DNA of 64,000 nucleotides from assembly GCA_017308595.1 (NCBI GenBank), contig JAFKER010000012.1, positions 62,001 through 126,000 of the forward strand, written 5' to 3'. This DNA is from Afipia sp. (GTDB lineage Bacteria; Pseudomonadota; Alphaproteobacteria; Rhizobiales; Xanthobacteraceae). Below are positions 1 to 8,777 of this stretch, one piece after another (the first letter of the stretch is position 1; the number at the start of each line of letters is the position of its first letter). The notes beneath the pieces were generated by a model. The model was given only the letters and a program-made list of their open reading frames with translations, made no database searches and was not told where the DNA came from. Position numbers and translations under genes: made by a program.

Positions 1-145
1 CGGTAGCGTCCACGTCCCCCGAATTGAAATTCTTTTCCCATTTGGTGAGAACCGCCGCCGCGTCATCGGCCGGCGCGGCCATCGCTGCGGGGGCGCTGAG
101 AAAAACAGACAGACAAAGGAAAAATTTAAGCAAAGATTTTCGCAT
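1..145 (-). CDS. Secreted NTF2-like (SgcJ/EcaC or DUF4440-type) protein, 3' end outside window
   Basis: Reading right to left from an ATG at 145 gives a clean start: MRKSLLKFF, a hydrophobic stretch, then an AMAA cleavage site. This is a typical Sec signal peptide. The mature part begins with a short helix containing LTKWEKNFNSGD, the usual opening of SgcJ/EcaC-type NTF2-like domains. Only 48 codons are visible and the rest lies left of base 1. The family call rests on that short motif, so it is tentative. The gene follows mutY on the same strand with an 81-bp gap. Confidence 0.55.
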   Translation of the reverse strand, partial: MRKSLLKFFLCLSVFLSAPAAMAAPADDAAAVLTKWEKNFNSGDVDAT

Positions 146-226
146 CGTCGCGCTCCTGTTGGCTTTTCGAACGAGCAATAAACTTGCAGGACTAGATGGC
201 AGGCTAGCGGATAATAATGACAATTA

Positions 227-1342
227 TCAACTCGGAAGAGAGCTGTTTTTGCTCAATCCATGCGCAATCACCTTGCGCATCACATTCGGCAACGCCTCAT
301 CCTTGAGCGTCGCAATCGGCACCCAGCGCATGTCCTGCGGCGCGCGTGTGCGCGCAGGAACGCTGGTGACATAAACCACAAGCTCGAGCGGGAAATGCGT
401 GAACACATGAGTCACGACGCCCGTCTTGCGATGCCAGCGCGAAACCTTGAGCGCAGGAGCCTGGATGCGCGCATCCTTGTCGTCATGACCGGCGAGCCAG
501 TCGGACGTCGGCACCTCGGTCATGCCGCCGAGCAATCCTTTTTCCGGACGCGTACGCACCAGCAATTCATCGCCGCGCGTCACCACAAAAGCCGCGCCGC
601 GCCGAAGCGCGCCGGTCTTCTTCGGAGCCTTGCGCGGGAATGTCTCCTGATCGCCGCGCTTGCGCGCCGCGCAGTTGTCATTGAGCGGGCACAATACGCA
701 GGCAGGCTTCTTCGGCGTGCAGATCGTGGCGCCGAGATCCATCAGCGCCTGCGCGCTGTCGCCCGCACGCGATGTCCAGAGCAGGGCCGCTGCAAGTTCC
801 TGAATCCGCGGCTTTGATTTCGGCAGCGGCTCTTCCACCGCGAACAACCGCGACACCACGCGTTCGATGTTGCCGTCCACCGGCATGGTCTGTCGGTCGA
901 ACGCGATCGCGGCAATCGCCGCTGCTGTATACGGCCCGACGCCGGGCAGCATGCGCAAGCCTTCCTCGGTATCGGGAAATACGCCGCCATGCTCGCGCAG
1001 CACCGTGACCGCGCAGGCGTAAAGATTGCGTGCGCGCGAATAGTAGCCGAGCCCGGCCCACATCCGCAGCACATCATCCAGCGACGCCGCACCCAGCGCG
1101 GCCACCGTCGGCCAGCGCGCGGTGAACTTCTCGAAATAAGGACCGACGGCTTTCACCGTGGTCTGCTGCAACATGATTTCCGACAACCATACGCGATAGG
1201 GATCGCTGGTCTGGCCCGGCGGCGCGCGCCACGGCAATTGCCGCCGATGGCGGTCGTACCAGGCGAGCAGCAGCGCCGGGCGATCGGTCTCATGCGCTTC
1301 CGGAGATTTCTTTCGCCGCGCGGCAGCGCCTGATAAGGTCAT
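227..1342 (-). CDS. mutY: A/G-specific adenine glycosylase MutY
   Basis: This base-excision repair glycosylase removes adenine mispaired with 8-oxoguanine or guanine. The 371-residue protein has the full MutY layout. The catalytic Glu is at 55 in LSEIMLQQT, the helix-hairpin-helix LPGVGPYTA is near 132-140, and the catalytic Asp is at 156 in VDGNIERV. A [4Fe-4S] cluster loop has Cys 208, 215, 218 and 224 (spacing 6-2-5). The C-terminal third is the NUDIX-like domain that reads 8-oxoG. The start is divergent from the DUF721 gene with almost no spacer, so the two promoters must overlap the opposite coding sequences. Confidence 0.95.
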   Translation of the reverse strand: MTLSGAAARRKKSPEAHETDRPALLLAWYDRHRRQLPWRAPPGQTSDPYRVWLSEIMLQQTTVKAVGPYFEKFTARWPTVAALGAASLDDVLRMWAGLGYYSRARNLYACAVTVLREHGGVFPDTEEGLRMLPGVGPYTAAAIAAIAFDRQTMPVDGNIERVVSRLFAVEEPLPKSKPRIQELAAALLWTSRAGDSAQALMDLGATICTPKKPACVLCPLNDNCAARKRGDQETFPRKAPKKTGALRRGAAFVVTRGDELLVRTRPEKGLLGGMTEVPTSDWLAGHDDKDARIQAPALKVSRWHRKTGVVTHVFTHFPLELVVYVTSVPARTRAPQDMRWVPIATLKDEALPNVMRKVIAHGLSKNSSLPS

Positions 1343-1371
1343 AACGCCATATGTACCGACGACAGCCGCCC

Positions 1372-1851
1372 ATGAACAAGCCCGGTCCTCTCACTGCGAA
1401 GCCGTTATCCGCATTGCTCGGCAAAGCGATCAATGACGCCTTCGCCAAGCAGGGCTTTGCCTCGCGTGAACTGGTGACGCGGTGGGCCGATATCGTCGGC
1501 GCGCACGTCGCGGCCCATTCGGAACCGTTGAAAATCCAGTGGCCGCGCCCGGTCGAGAACCAGCAGCCCGAGCCGGCCACGTTGGTGCTGCGGGTGGAAG
1601 GGCCGATGGCGCTGGAAATCCAGCACACCTCGGATGTCATTCTGGAGCGGGTCAACCGCTTCTTCGGCTGGCAAGCTGTCGGGCGGATCGCGCTTCGCCA
1701 GGCGCCGCTGTCGCGCAGACCTGTGCGGCAGCGAAGAAAAGCGCCCGACGCCGCGGCGCTCGCGAAGGCCGAAGCGTCGCTCGGCACCGTGGACGACGCC
1801 GACTTACGCGCGGCGCTGGCGCGGCTCGGCGCATCGATCAAGCGAAATTGA
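1372..1851 (+). CDS. DUF721 (DciA-like) protein
   Basis: This protein of about 159 residues contains a DUF721 domain: an N-terminal helix (LSALLGKAINDAFAKQG), the core ELVTRWADIVG and LVLRVEGPMALEIQH, and a basic/acidic C-terminal tail. DUF721 proteins include DciA, which helps load the replicative helicase DnaB in bacteria lacking DnaC. That role is inferred from the family only. An in-frame ATG at 1351 would add seven residues (MYRRQPP). I prefer 1372 because homologues I recall begin near MxKPGPLTA, but neither start has a strong ribosome binding site. The gene sits divergently beside mutY and upstream of dsbA and smc, a conserved order in Bradyrhizobium relatives. Confidence 0.8.
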   Translation: MNKPGPLTAKPLSALLGKAINDAFAKQGFASRELVTRWADIVGAHVAAHSEPLKIQWPRPVENQQPEPATLVLRVEGPMALEIQHTSDVILERVNRFFGWQAVGRIALRQAPLSRRPVRQRRKAPDAAALAKAEASLGTVDDADLRAALARLGASIKRN

Positions 1852-1907
1852 CCCGTCCGCGACGGGGCGCGGCTGCGGCCCGGCATTGCCACACCTGTTG
1901 TTTCAAG

Positions 1908-1950
1908 CTACGGCATGATCCCCGAAAAGCGGGAACCGGTTTCGCGTTCC
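1908..1950. repeat. Palindromic intergenic repeat (GGCATGATC family)
   Basis: The stretch GGCATGATCCCCGAAAAGCG followed by GGAACCGGTTTCGCG matches, as far as I recall, the abundant CATGATCC-AAAAG-GGAACCGGTTTTC repeat of Bradyrhizobium and Rhodopseudomonas genomes. It contains the short palindrome AACCGGTT. It lies between the DUF721 gene and the dsbA gene and argues against the longer dsbA start at 1915. A degenerate relative may occur near 56527. Confidence 0.55.
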
Positions 1951-1998
1951 CCAGCAGGCGTGACAGCGCCGATCGCACGACTTTCCCGGAGCAGACCG

Positions 1999-2655
1999 TT
2001 GAACATCACGCGCCGCACCTTCACCGCCACCCTGTCCCTGACCGCCGTTGCAGCGGCCCTCGGTCTCTCGCCCTGGCAGCTGGTCAGCGAGGCCAGCGCA
2101 CAGACCGCTTCGGAAATCGCCCAGGCCGGTGAACTCGGCGATATGGCGCTCGGCTCGAAGGACGCGCCCGTCACCATTATCGAATACGCCTCGATGACCT
2201 GCCCGCATTGCGCGGCGTTCACCAAGGACGTGTTCCCGCAGATCAAGACCAACTACATCGACACCGGCAAGGTGCGCTTCATCTTCCGCGAATTTCCGCT
2301 GGATCAGGTCGCCCTCGCCGCCTCCGCGCTGGCGCGCTGCGTGGCCAAGGACGACGCTCAGAAGTATTTCGCCATCGTGGACATCCTGTTCAAGCAGCAG
2401 AACGATCTCGCCTCGGATGCGCTCGGCACCATCAATCGCGTCGGCAAGCAGGCCGGTTTCAGCGAGCAGATGATAAAGGATTGCGTGCAGGGCGATCCGA
2501 AGATCCAGAAGGGCATCCTGGACGTGCGCGAACACGCCTACACCAAGCTCAAGGTCAACTCGACGCCGTTCTTCTTCGTCAACGGAACACCTGTGAAGGG
2601 CGAGACCTCCTTCGACGCCTTCGAAAAGCTGATCAAGCCCCTGCTCAAGAGCTGA
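1999..2655 (+). CDS. Exported DsbA-family thiol:disulfide oxidoreductase
   Basis: This periplasmic thioredoxin-fold protein carries the active-site motif CPHC in YASMTCPHCAAF. The rest fits the DsbA/DsbG-like thioredoxin_4 family, including the cis-Pro loop near NSTPFFFVNG. The N-terminus ITRRTF followed by a hydrophobic Ala/Leu segment and ASAQ resembles a twin-arginine signal. The likely start is TTG at 1999, preceded by GGAG. An ATG at 1915 is in frame, but it would translate a palindromic repeat and place 28 extra residues before the signal peptide. The protein probably introduces or isomerises disulfides in exported proteins. Its position directly before smc is conserved in the group but suggests no shared function. 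Confidence 0.88.
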   Translation: MNITRRTFTATLSLTAVAAALGLSPWQLVSEASAQTASEIAQAGELGDMALGSKDAPVTIIEYASMTCPHCAAFTKDVFPQIKTNYIDTGKVRFIFREFPLDQVALAASALARCVAKDDAQKYFAIVDILFKQQNDLASDALGTINRVGKQAGFSEQMIKDCVQGDPKIQKGILDVREHAYTKLKVNSTPFFFVNGTPVKGETSFDAFEKLIKPLLKS

Positions 2656-2916
2656 GTTCTCACCGCCCGCGATCGGGGAACCCGGCAAACATCCTGAGAT
2701 TCCTTGGAAATCCCCGGGAATTTTGCCCAATTCGCTCCTAAATCCCTTGGGAAAAGCCCTCCGGGCCGGTTGCCCTGCGCAGCCGGCCTCGCCATTGTGC
2801 GGACAGTCCGAGGCGCATTCCGCGACTCAGTTATACTGGCACAGGCCTGCTATGACCTTGCCCCGGCTGGATAATTCCGACTTCGAGAATTCCCCGGCCA
2901 ACAGAGTGTCGATTGC

Positions 2917-5900
2917 ATGAAACTCACGCGTCTTCGCCTTCACGGCTTCAAGTCCTTCGTTGAACCGACCGATTTTCTGATCGAGCCGGGCCTGACCGGC
3001 GTTGTCGGTCCCAACGGTTGCGGCAAGTCGAACCTCGTTGAAGCGCTGCGCTGGGCGATGGGCGAAACCTCGTACAAGTCGCTCCGCGCCGCCGACATGG
3101 ACGCCGTGATCTTCGCAGGCTCGGGCAACCGTCCGGCGCGCAATCATGCCGAAGTGGCAATGACCATCGATAACTCCGATCGCTCGGCGCCGGCCGCCGT
3201 CAACGATCAGGATATGCTGGAAATCTCGCGCCGCATCGAGCGCGAAGCCGGCTCGGTCTATCGCATCAACGGCAAGGATGTGCGCGCGCGTGACGTGCAG
3301 ATCCTGTTCGCCGACGCCGCCACGGGCGCGCGCTCGCCCGCCCTCGTTCACCAGGGCAAGATCGGTGAAATCATCCAGGCCAAGCCTGAGCAGCGCCGCC
3401 GCGTGCTGGAAGATGCTGCCGGCGTTGCCGGTCTTCATGCGCGCCGTCACGAAGCCGAACTGCGCCTCAAGGCCGCCGAAACCAACCTCACCCGCGTCGA
3501 GGACGTGATCGGCCAGCTTGCCGGCCAGATCGACGGTCTGAAAAAGCAGGCACGTCAGGCGATCCGTTACCGCGAAGTCGCTGCCAAGGTCCGCAAGGCC
3601 GAAGCGCTGCTGTTCCATCTGCGCTGGCTGCAGGCCCATGCCGACGTCAATGACGCAGGCCAGACTCACGACCTGAATGTCCGCGAACAGGCCGAGCGTG
3701 TTCAGCAGCAGGCGGAAGCCGCACGCATCCAGGCGATCCGCGCCTCCGAACTGCCGGGCCTGCGCGACAGCGAAGCCCGCGCCGCCGCAGGTCTTCAGCG
3801 CCTGACCAATGCCCGCGAAATGCTCGACCGCGAGGAGGCGCGCGCGAAGGAGCGTGTCGTCGAACTCGACCGCCGCCTCACGCAGTTCGCCGCCGATATC
3901 GAGCGTGAACAGCGCCAGCTTTCCGATGCCGATGTTGCACTGGAACGTCTTGAATCCGAGGACAGCATTCTCAAGGAAGAAATCCGCTCGCGCGTCGACA
4001 CCCGTTCCGGCGCCGACGAGCGCGTCGCGGAGGCCGAGGCCACGCTGGCTGCCGCCGAGCGCACCTTCTCCGAACTAACCACCGCGCTCGCCGACCTCAC
4101 CGCGCGGCGCACTCAAATTGAATCCAACGTCCGCACTCATCGCGATCGCCTCGCGCGGCTCGATCAGGACATCGCTACCGTCGAAGGCGAAGTTGAAAAG
4201 CTGGCCGCGGAAACTGGCGGTTTTGGCGATCTCGATACGTTGGTCGCTGCGATGGAATCCGCCGCCGAGGCCGTGCTGATCGCCGAAGCAACGACACAGG
4301 CGAATGAAGCGGCACATGTCACTGCACGCGCGGCCCTTGAAGCCTCGCGCGCGCCGCTGGCCGATGCCGAAAAGCGCGTGCAGCGTCTGGAGACTGAAGC
4401 CAAGACGATCTCGAAGATCGTCAACGGCGAAACCAAGAACCTGTGGCCGCCGATCATCGACGGCGTCAATGTCGGCAAGGGTTTTGAAAAGGCGCTCGGC
4501 GCCGCGCTCGGCGACGATCTCGATGCACCTGTCGATCCGTCCGCACCGCTGCGCTGGGCCAGCGTCGGCCCGGTCAGCGGCGATCCGTCCCTGCCCTCGG
4601 GCGTTGAATCGCTCGCTGCGCATGTTACCGCGCCACCGGAACTGTCGCGCCGTCTGGCGCAGATCGGCGTCGTCACCCGCGAACGCGGCGCGCAACTCAT
4701 GTCGCAGCTCAAGACCGGCCAGCGGCTGGTCTCGCGCGAAGGCGACCTGTGGCGCTGGGACGGCTTTGTCGCCGCAGCCCACGCACCAACCGGCGCTGCG
4801 CGCCGTCTCGCCGAGCGCGCCCGCCTTGTCGACATCGAAGCCGAGATCGAACAGGCGCGCGCCGATGCCGTCGCCAAGCGTCAGGCGCTGGAAAACGCCG
4901 AAACCGAACTGAAGGCCGCGTCCGCGGCTGAAAGCGCCGCACGCGAAGCGGTCCGCACCGCCCAGCGCGAAGCCAACGCGGCTCGCGAGCAACACGCGAA
5001 CGCCGAGCGCGAAATCAACCGTCACGCCTCGCGCCGCTCCGCCCTCGACGAGCGCCGCACCCGCCTGACCGAAGACCGCACCGAGGCCACCGGCGCGCAT
5101 GAAGCCGCCGTCGCGGCGCTCGGCGATCTGCCTTCGAGCGCCGAGAATGAGGAAAAGCTCGCTACCGTGCGCGCCGATATGGACGGCCATCGCCAATTGG
5201 CCGCGCAGGTGCGCGCCGAGGCGCAGGCGCTCGCCCGCGAAGCCGAACTCGCCGATCGCCGCGTGCAGGCCATCATTGCAGAGCGTACCGAATGGGTTCG
5301 CCGCAAGGACAATGCCGCCTCGCAGATATCGACAGTCGAGACCCGCATTGTCGAAGTCACGACCGAGCGCACCGAACTTGAAAACGCGCCGGAAGTTTTC
5401 GCCGAGAAGCGCAGCGCGCTGATCAGCGAGATCGAGCACGCCGAATCCGACCGCCGCATGGCCGCCGACGCACTGGCGACGGCGGAAGCCGCGATGGCGG
5501 AAACCGACCGCGTGGCCCGTGCTACGCTGGACGCGCTGTCCGCCTCGCGCGAAGCCTGCGCCCGTTCGGAAGAACGGATGGAAGGCACCCGCCGCCGTCT
5601 CGACGACATCGAACGCGAAATCCGCGACATGCTTGAAGTCGAGCCGCATGGGGTTGCAGCCCTCGCGGAGATCACACCGGAGAGCGAGCTTCCAGCAGTC
5701 ACCGACATCGAGGCCGACCTGGAAAAGCTGCGCCGCGACCGCGAGCGCTTGGGCGCGGTCAACCTGCGCGCCGAGGAAGAACTCCGCGAGGTCGAAACCC
5801 AGCATACGGGCCTGACCACCGAGCGCGACGATCTGGTCGAGGCGATCAAGAAGCTGCGTACCGGTATCCAGAGCCTGAACAAGGAAGCACGCGAACGCCT

Positions 5901-6381
5901 CCTGACATCGTTCGAGACGGTCAACGCCCACTTCAAGCGGCTGTTCACCGAACTGTTCGGCGGCGGTCAGGCCGAACTGACCCTGATCGAGAGCGACGAT
6001 CCGCTGGAAGCCGGTCTCGAAATCATCGCCAAGCCGCCCGGCAAGAAGCCGCAGACACTCTCGCTGCTCTCGGGCGGTGAGCAGGCGCTGACGGCGCTGG
6101 CGCTGATCTTCGCGGTGTTCCTCACCAACCCGTCACCGATCTGCGTGCTGGACGAAGTCGACGCACCGCTGGACGATCACAACGTCGAGCGGTTCTGCAA
6201 CCTGCTGCATGAGATGACCTCGTCCACAGAGACGCGTTTCATCATCATCACCCACAACCCGATCACCATGGCACGCATGAACCGTTTGTTCGGTGTCACC
6301 ATGGCGGAACGTGGCGTATCGCAGCTCGTGTCGGTTGACCTCGACGGCGCAATGAAGGTTCTCGACCAGAACGTGGCGTGA
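2917..6381 (+). CDS. smc: Chromosome segregation protein SMC
   Basis: This 1154-residue condensin subunit compacts and segregates the chromosome as a dimer with ScpA and ScpB. The N-terminal ATPase half has Walker A GPNGCGKSN at 31-39. Long heptad-rich coiled coils flank a hinge around residues 505-640. The C-terminal head carries the ABC signature LSGGEQALTALALIF and Walker B PICVLDEVDAPLD. The length is normal for a bacterial SMC. The start ATG at 2917 follows 261 bp with no gene after dsbA. The antisense reading frames within it are by-products of the biased codon use. Confidence 0.97.
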   Translation: MKLTRLRLHGFKSFVEPTDFLIEPGLTGVVGPNGCGKSNLVEALRWAMGETSYKSLRAADMDAVIFAGSGNRPARNHAEVAMTIDNSDRSAPAAVNDQDMLEISRRIEREAGSVYRINGKDVRARDVQILFADAATGARSPALVHQGKIGEIIQAKPEQRRRVLEDAAGVAGLHARRHEAELRLKAAETNLTRVEDVIGQLAGQIDGLKKQARQAIRYREVAAKVRKAEALLFHLRWLQAHADVNDAGQTHDLNVREQAERVQQQAEAARIQAIRASELPGLRDSEARAAAGLQRLTNAREMLDREEARAKERVVELDRRLTQFAADIEREQRQLSDADVALERLESEDSILKEEIRSRVDTRSGADERVAEAEATLAAAERTFSELTTALADLTARRTQIESNVRTHRDRLARLDQDIATVEGEVEKLAAETGGFGDLDTLVAAMESAAEAVLIAEATTQANEAAHVTARAALEASRAPLADAEKRVQRLETEAKTISKIVNGETKNLWPPIIDGVNVGKGFEKALGAALGDDLDAPVDPSAPLRWASVGPVSGDPSLPSGVESLAAHVTAPPELSRRLAQIGVVTRERGAQLMSQLKTGQRLVSREGDLWRWDGFVAAAHAPTGAARRLAERARLVDIEAEIEQARADAVAKRQALENAETELKAASAAESAAREAVRTAQREANAAREQHANAEREINRHASRRSALDERRTRLTEDRTEATGAHEAAVAALGDLPSSAENEEKLATVRADMDGHRQLAAQVRAEAQALAREAELADRRVQAIIAERTEWVRRKDNAASQISTVETRIVEVTTERTELENAPEVFAEKRSALISEIEHAESDRRMAADALATAEAAMAETDRVARATLDALSASREACARSEERMEGTRRRLDDIEREIRDMLEVEPHGVAALAEITPESELPAVTDIEADLEKLRRDRERLGAVNLRAEEELREVETQHTGLTTERDDLVEAIKKLRTGIQSLNKEARERLLTSFETVNAHFKRLFTELFGGGQAELTLIESDDPLEAGLEIIAKPPGKKPQTLSLLSGGEQALTALALIFAVFLTNPSPICVLDEVDAPLDDHNVERFCNLLHEMTSSTETRFIIITHNPITMARMNRLFGVTMAERGVSQLVSVDLDGAMKVLDQNVA

Positions 6382-6409
6382 TCTCTACCCTTCCCTTGAG
6401 GGGGAGTAG

Positions 6410-6517
6410 CGTCATCCTGAGGTGCGAGCCGCACTTGCGGCGAGCCTCAAAGGATGCGTGCAGTGTGCGACGCCGTCACCTTTGGAGGCTCGCAAGAGCT
6501 CGCACCTCAGGATGACG
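6410..6517. repeat. Long inverted repeat (REP-like), 20-bp perfect outer arms
   Basis: The arm at 6410-6429 (CGTCATCCTGAGGTGCGAGC) is exactly complementary to 6498-6517. An inner pair, GCGAGCCTCAAAGG near 6439-6452 and CCTTTGGAGGCTCGC near 6480-6494, matches with one extra base. The RNA could form a long hairpin and may protect or terminate the smc transcript. The CATCCTGAGG sequence resembles interspersed repeats common in Bradyrhizobium-type genomes. Confidence 0.8.
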
Positions 6518-6543
6518 GCAAGCCAGGTGGAAAAGCCCCCGCC

Positions 6544-7536
6544 ATGATCTCCCCGAACCTTCCCGCTGAATTACAGGCAGCTCTCGCCCGCAAGGCCGAG
6601 GGCTTGTCGCGCGCTGATGCCGCGCAGCGGGCAGACGCGATCTCGCAGACCTATCGCAGCGGCGGAAGCTCAAGCCGGATCAAGACCAGAGCAGACGCAC
6701 TCGCCTATGCGCTGGCGCGGATGCCCGGCACCTATGCCGCCGTTGCGGCAAGCCTGAATGCGCTGATGAAGATCGATCCGGATTTCGCGCCGCTAAGCCT
6801 GCTCGATATCGGCGCAGGACCAGGAACAGCGACATGGGCAGCAAGCGAGGCTTTCACTTCCCTCGAAACGTTCACGCTGCTGGACGCGAACACAGCGCTG
6901 CGCGATCTCGCAACCGATCTCGTCACATCACAGCCGCGGCTTGAAACGCTCCGATACGACGCCGGCGACGCGCGCAAGGCGCTGGCGGATGCAACCGAGG
7001 CCGACCTCGTCGTTGCCAGTTACGTCATCAACGAACTGAGCGAGAGCGAGCGCGCAGCATTCGCTGACGCCTTGTGGGCGAAGACACGCAACATACTGCT
7101 GGTGGTCGAGCCCGGCACGCCCGCGGGCTATTCTCATATCATCGCATTGCGCGACCGGCTGATCGGACAAGGCGCATATGTCATTGCACCCTGCCCGCAC
7201 GACGGAGCATGTCCACTGATCGCACCGGACTGGTGTCATTTCACGCAACGGCTGCAGCGATCGCGTGCGCATAAACACCTTAAAGCGGCGGACCTTCCCT
7301 ATGAGGATGAGAAATTCAGCTACGTCATCCTCTCGCGCGCGCTGCCTGCAGAGCGTCCTGCGCGCGTGCTGGCACAGCCCCTTGTCACGAAAATCGCCGT
7401 AACCGCGAAAATCTGTACGCAGGATGGAATAAAAGCAGCGATTGTCCCGCATCGCGACAAAGCCGCCTACAAACGCGCCAAGAAATGGAACTGGGGCGAC
7501 GCGATTTTTTCCGGGAACGACGGCGCCCCGGAATAA
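6544..7536 (+). CDS. Rsm22/METTL17-family small-subunit methyltransferase-like protein
   Basis: This 330-residue protein has a SAM-binding Rossmann motif LLDIGAGPGTATWAA and the overall layout of the Rsm22 family (mitochondrial METTL17 homologues), which act in small ribosomal subunit assembly. Four cysteines fall at about 217, 223, 231 and 291 (CPHDGACPL, DWCHF and KICTQDG). In METTL17/Rsm22 proteins a comparable set binds an iron-sulfur cluster. The start is ATG 6544. The longer frame from 6454 would read through the inverted repeat. Whether the protein has catalytic activity is not settled for the family. Confidence 0.82.
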   Translation: MISPNLPAELQAALARKAEGLSRADAAQRADAISQTYRSGGSSSRIKTRADALAYALARMPGTYAAVAASLNALMKIDPDFAPLSLLDIGAGPGTATWAASEAFTSLETFTLLDANTALRDLATDLVTSQPRLETLRYDAGDARKALADATEADLVVASYVINELSESERAAFADALWAKTRNILLVVEPGTPAGYSHIIALRDRLIGQGAYVIAPCPHDGACPLIAPDWCHFTQRLQRSRAHKHLKAADLPYEDEKFSYVILSRALPAERPARVLAQPLVTKIAVTAKICTQDGIKAAIVPHRDKAAYKRAKKWNWGDAIFSGNDGAPE

Positions 7537-7610
7537 TTCTCTCCTGATGGCGTTTGTGAAGGTGACGCGTTCGCGTCCGACGCAAACATTTCATCAGGAG
7601 TACACCCGCG

Positions 7611-7991
7611 ATGTCCAAAACATTCGCCGCGATGGCGGCTGTCTCACTCATGCTCGCTTCATCCGCTGCTTTTGCACAGGCGGCAAAGGTCGCCGATACA
7701 CCGAAGGGCAAAGCCTATGTCGATGCCAAGGGTATGACGCTCTACACATTTGACAAGGATGCCGGGGGCAAGTCGGCCTGCAACGGCCCCTGCGCCACCA
7801 ACTGGCCGCCGCTGATGGCCGCCGCCGATGCCAAGGCGTCCGGCGACTGGACCATCGTGACCCGCGACGACGGCAGCAAGATGTGGGCGCTCAAGGGCAA
7901 GCCGCTCTACACCTTCGCGAAGGACACAAAGCCCGGTGACACCACCGGCGACGGCTTCCTGAACGGTGCCTGGCATATCGCGAAGCCATAA
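7611..7991 (+). CDS. Secreted repeat protein (PF03640, COG4315 family)
   Basis: This 126-residue exported protein has a signal peptide ending SSAAFAQA. Two copies of the small PF03640 repeat follow, with the hallmark phrases GMTLYTFDKD, CNGPCATNWPPL and then GKPLYTFAKDTKPGD, GAWHIAKP. The two cysteines in CNGPC probably form a disulfide. The family's function is unknown. A possible link to redox or haem-like cofactors has been discussed for homologues, but nothing here shows it. The ATG has an AGGAG site just upstream, and a strong terminator follows. Confidence 0.85.
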   Translation: MSKTFAAMAAVSLMLASSAAFAQAAKVADTPKGKAYVDAKGMTLYTFDKDAGGKSACNGPCATNWPPLMAAADAKASGDWTIVTRDDGSKMWALKGKPLYTFAKDTKPGDTTGDGFLNGAWHIAKP

Positions 7992-8020
7992 GCTTCCAGA
8001 ACGTCATATCCTTGAAAAAC

Positions 8021-8054
8021 AACTCCCTCTTCCCGCCGGAAGAGGGAGTTTTCT
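8021..8054 (+). terminator. Rho-independent terminator after the PF03640 gene
   Basis: A perfect 13-bp stem, AACTCCCTCTTCC (8021-8033) with GGAAGAGGGAGTT (8038-8050), has a CGCC loop and is followed by TTCTTG. An A-run on the other side could let it work in both directions. Confidence 0.85.
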
Positions 8055-8184
8055 TGTTGGTAGCCTTGAACCATCTCTCCAAAGCGGCGACCAAAGAGAA
8101 CCGGCGCTCCGGGCGGCCCCTGCCGCATGGGCGGTTTTTGGTCTAGGGTGCGCGCCATTCGTCGTCCTCAAGGAGTTTTCCCTC

Positions 8185-8745
8185 ATGTCGTCCGGCTGGA
8201 TTTTACTCGGTGTCATCGTCGTCATCGCCCTGTTCGTGTTCGGCGCCTATAACCGCCTCGTCGCGCTGGCGCAGCGGGTGTCGCAGGCTTTCGCCGACAT
8301 CGATGTGCAGCTCAAGCAGCGCCACGACCTGATCCCGAACCTTGTCGAAACCGTCAAAGGCTACGCCACGCACGAACGCGGCACGCTGGAGGATGTTATC
8401 AAGGCGCGTAACGCCGCCATGTCGGCACAAGGCCCGGCGCAGGTGTCCGCCTCCGAAGGCCAGCTTACCGCGGCGCTCGGCCGCCTGATTGCGCTGTCGG
8501 AGGCCTATCCGGACCTCAAGGCCAACGCGAATTTCCAGCAGTTGCAAACCGAGCTGTCGGACATCGAAAACAAGATCGCCGCCAGCCGCCGCTTCTTCAA
8601 CAACGCGGTTCAGGAATACAACACCGGCATCCAGCAGCTTCCGGCTGCTCTCTTCGCCGGCGCGCTCGGTTTCACGAAGAAGGATTTCTTCGACCTTGGC
8701 GAACAGCGCGGTCAGCTTGAACAGGCGCCGTCGGTGAAGTTCTAA
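8185..8745 (+). CDS. lemA: LemA family membrane protein
   Basis: This 186-residue LemA-family protein has one N-terminal membrane helix (about residues 5-22, GWILLGVIVVIALFVFG) and a long helical domain with the family motif QRHDLIPNLVETVKGYA. LemA proteins are membrane-anchored with the helical domain probably outside the cytoplasm; their function is poorly defined. The start at 8185 follows AAGGAG at 8170-8175 with good spacing. The next gene, an M48 protease, begins 32 bp downstream. LemA and M48 protease pairs are widespread and likely act together in envelope quality control (inference). Confidence 0.93.
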   Translation: MSSGWILLGVIVVIALFVFGAYNRLVALAQRVSQAFADIDVQLKQRHDLIPNLVETVKGYATHERGTLEDVIKARNAAMSAQGPAQVSASEGQLTAALGRLIALSEAYPDLKANANFQQLQTELSDIENKIAASRRFFNNAVQEYNTGIQQLPAALFAGALGFTKKDFFDLGEQRGQLEQAPSVKF

Positions 8746-8777
8746 GCGTCTCAATCCGGGTTAGCACGGGCAGCGTC

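Noticed and set aside
4075-5931. 618-codon open frame antisense to smc
   Set aside because: It follows the codon pattern of a GC-rich coiled-coil gene read backwards; no domain or ribosome site, and smc is certain.
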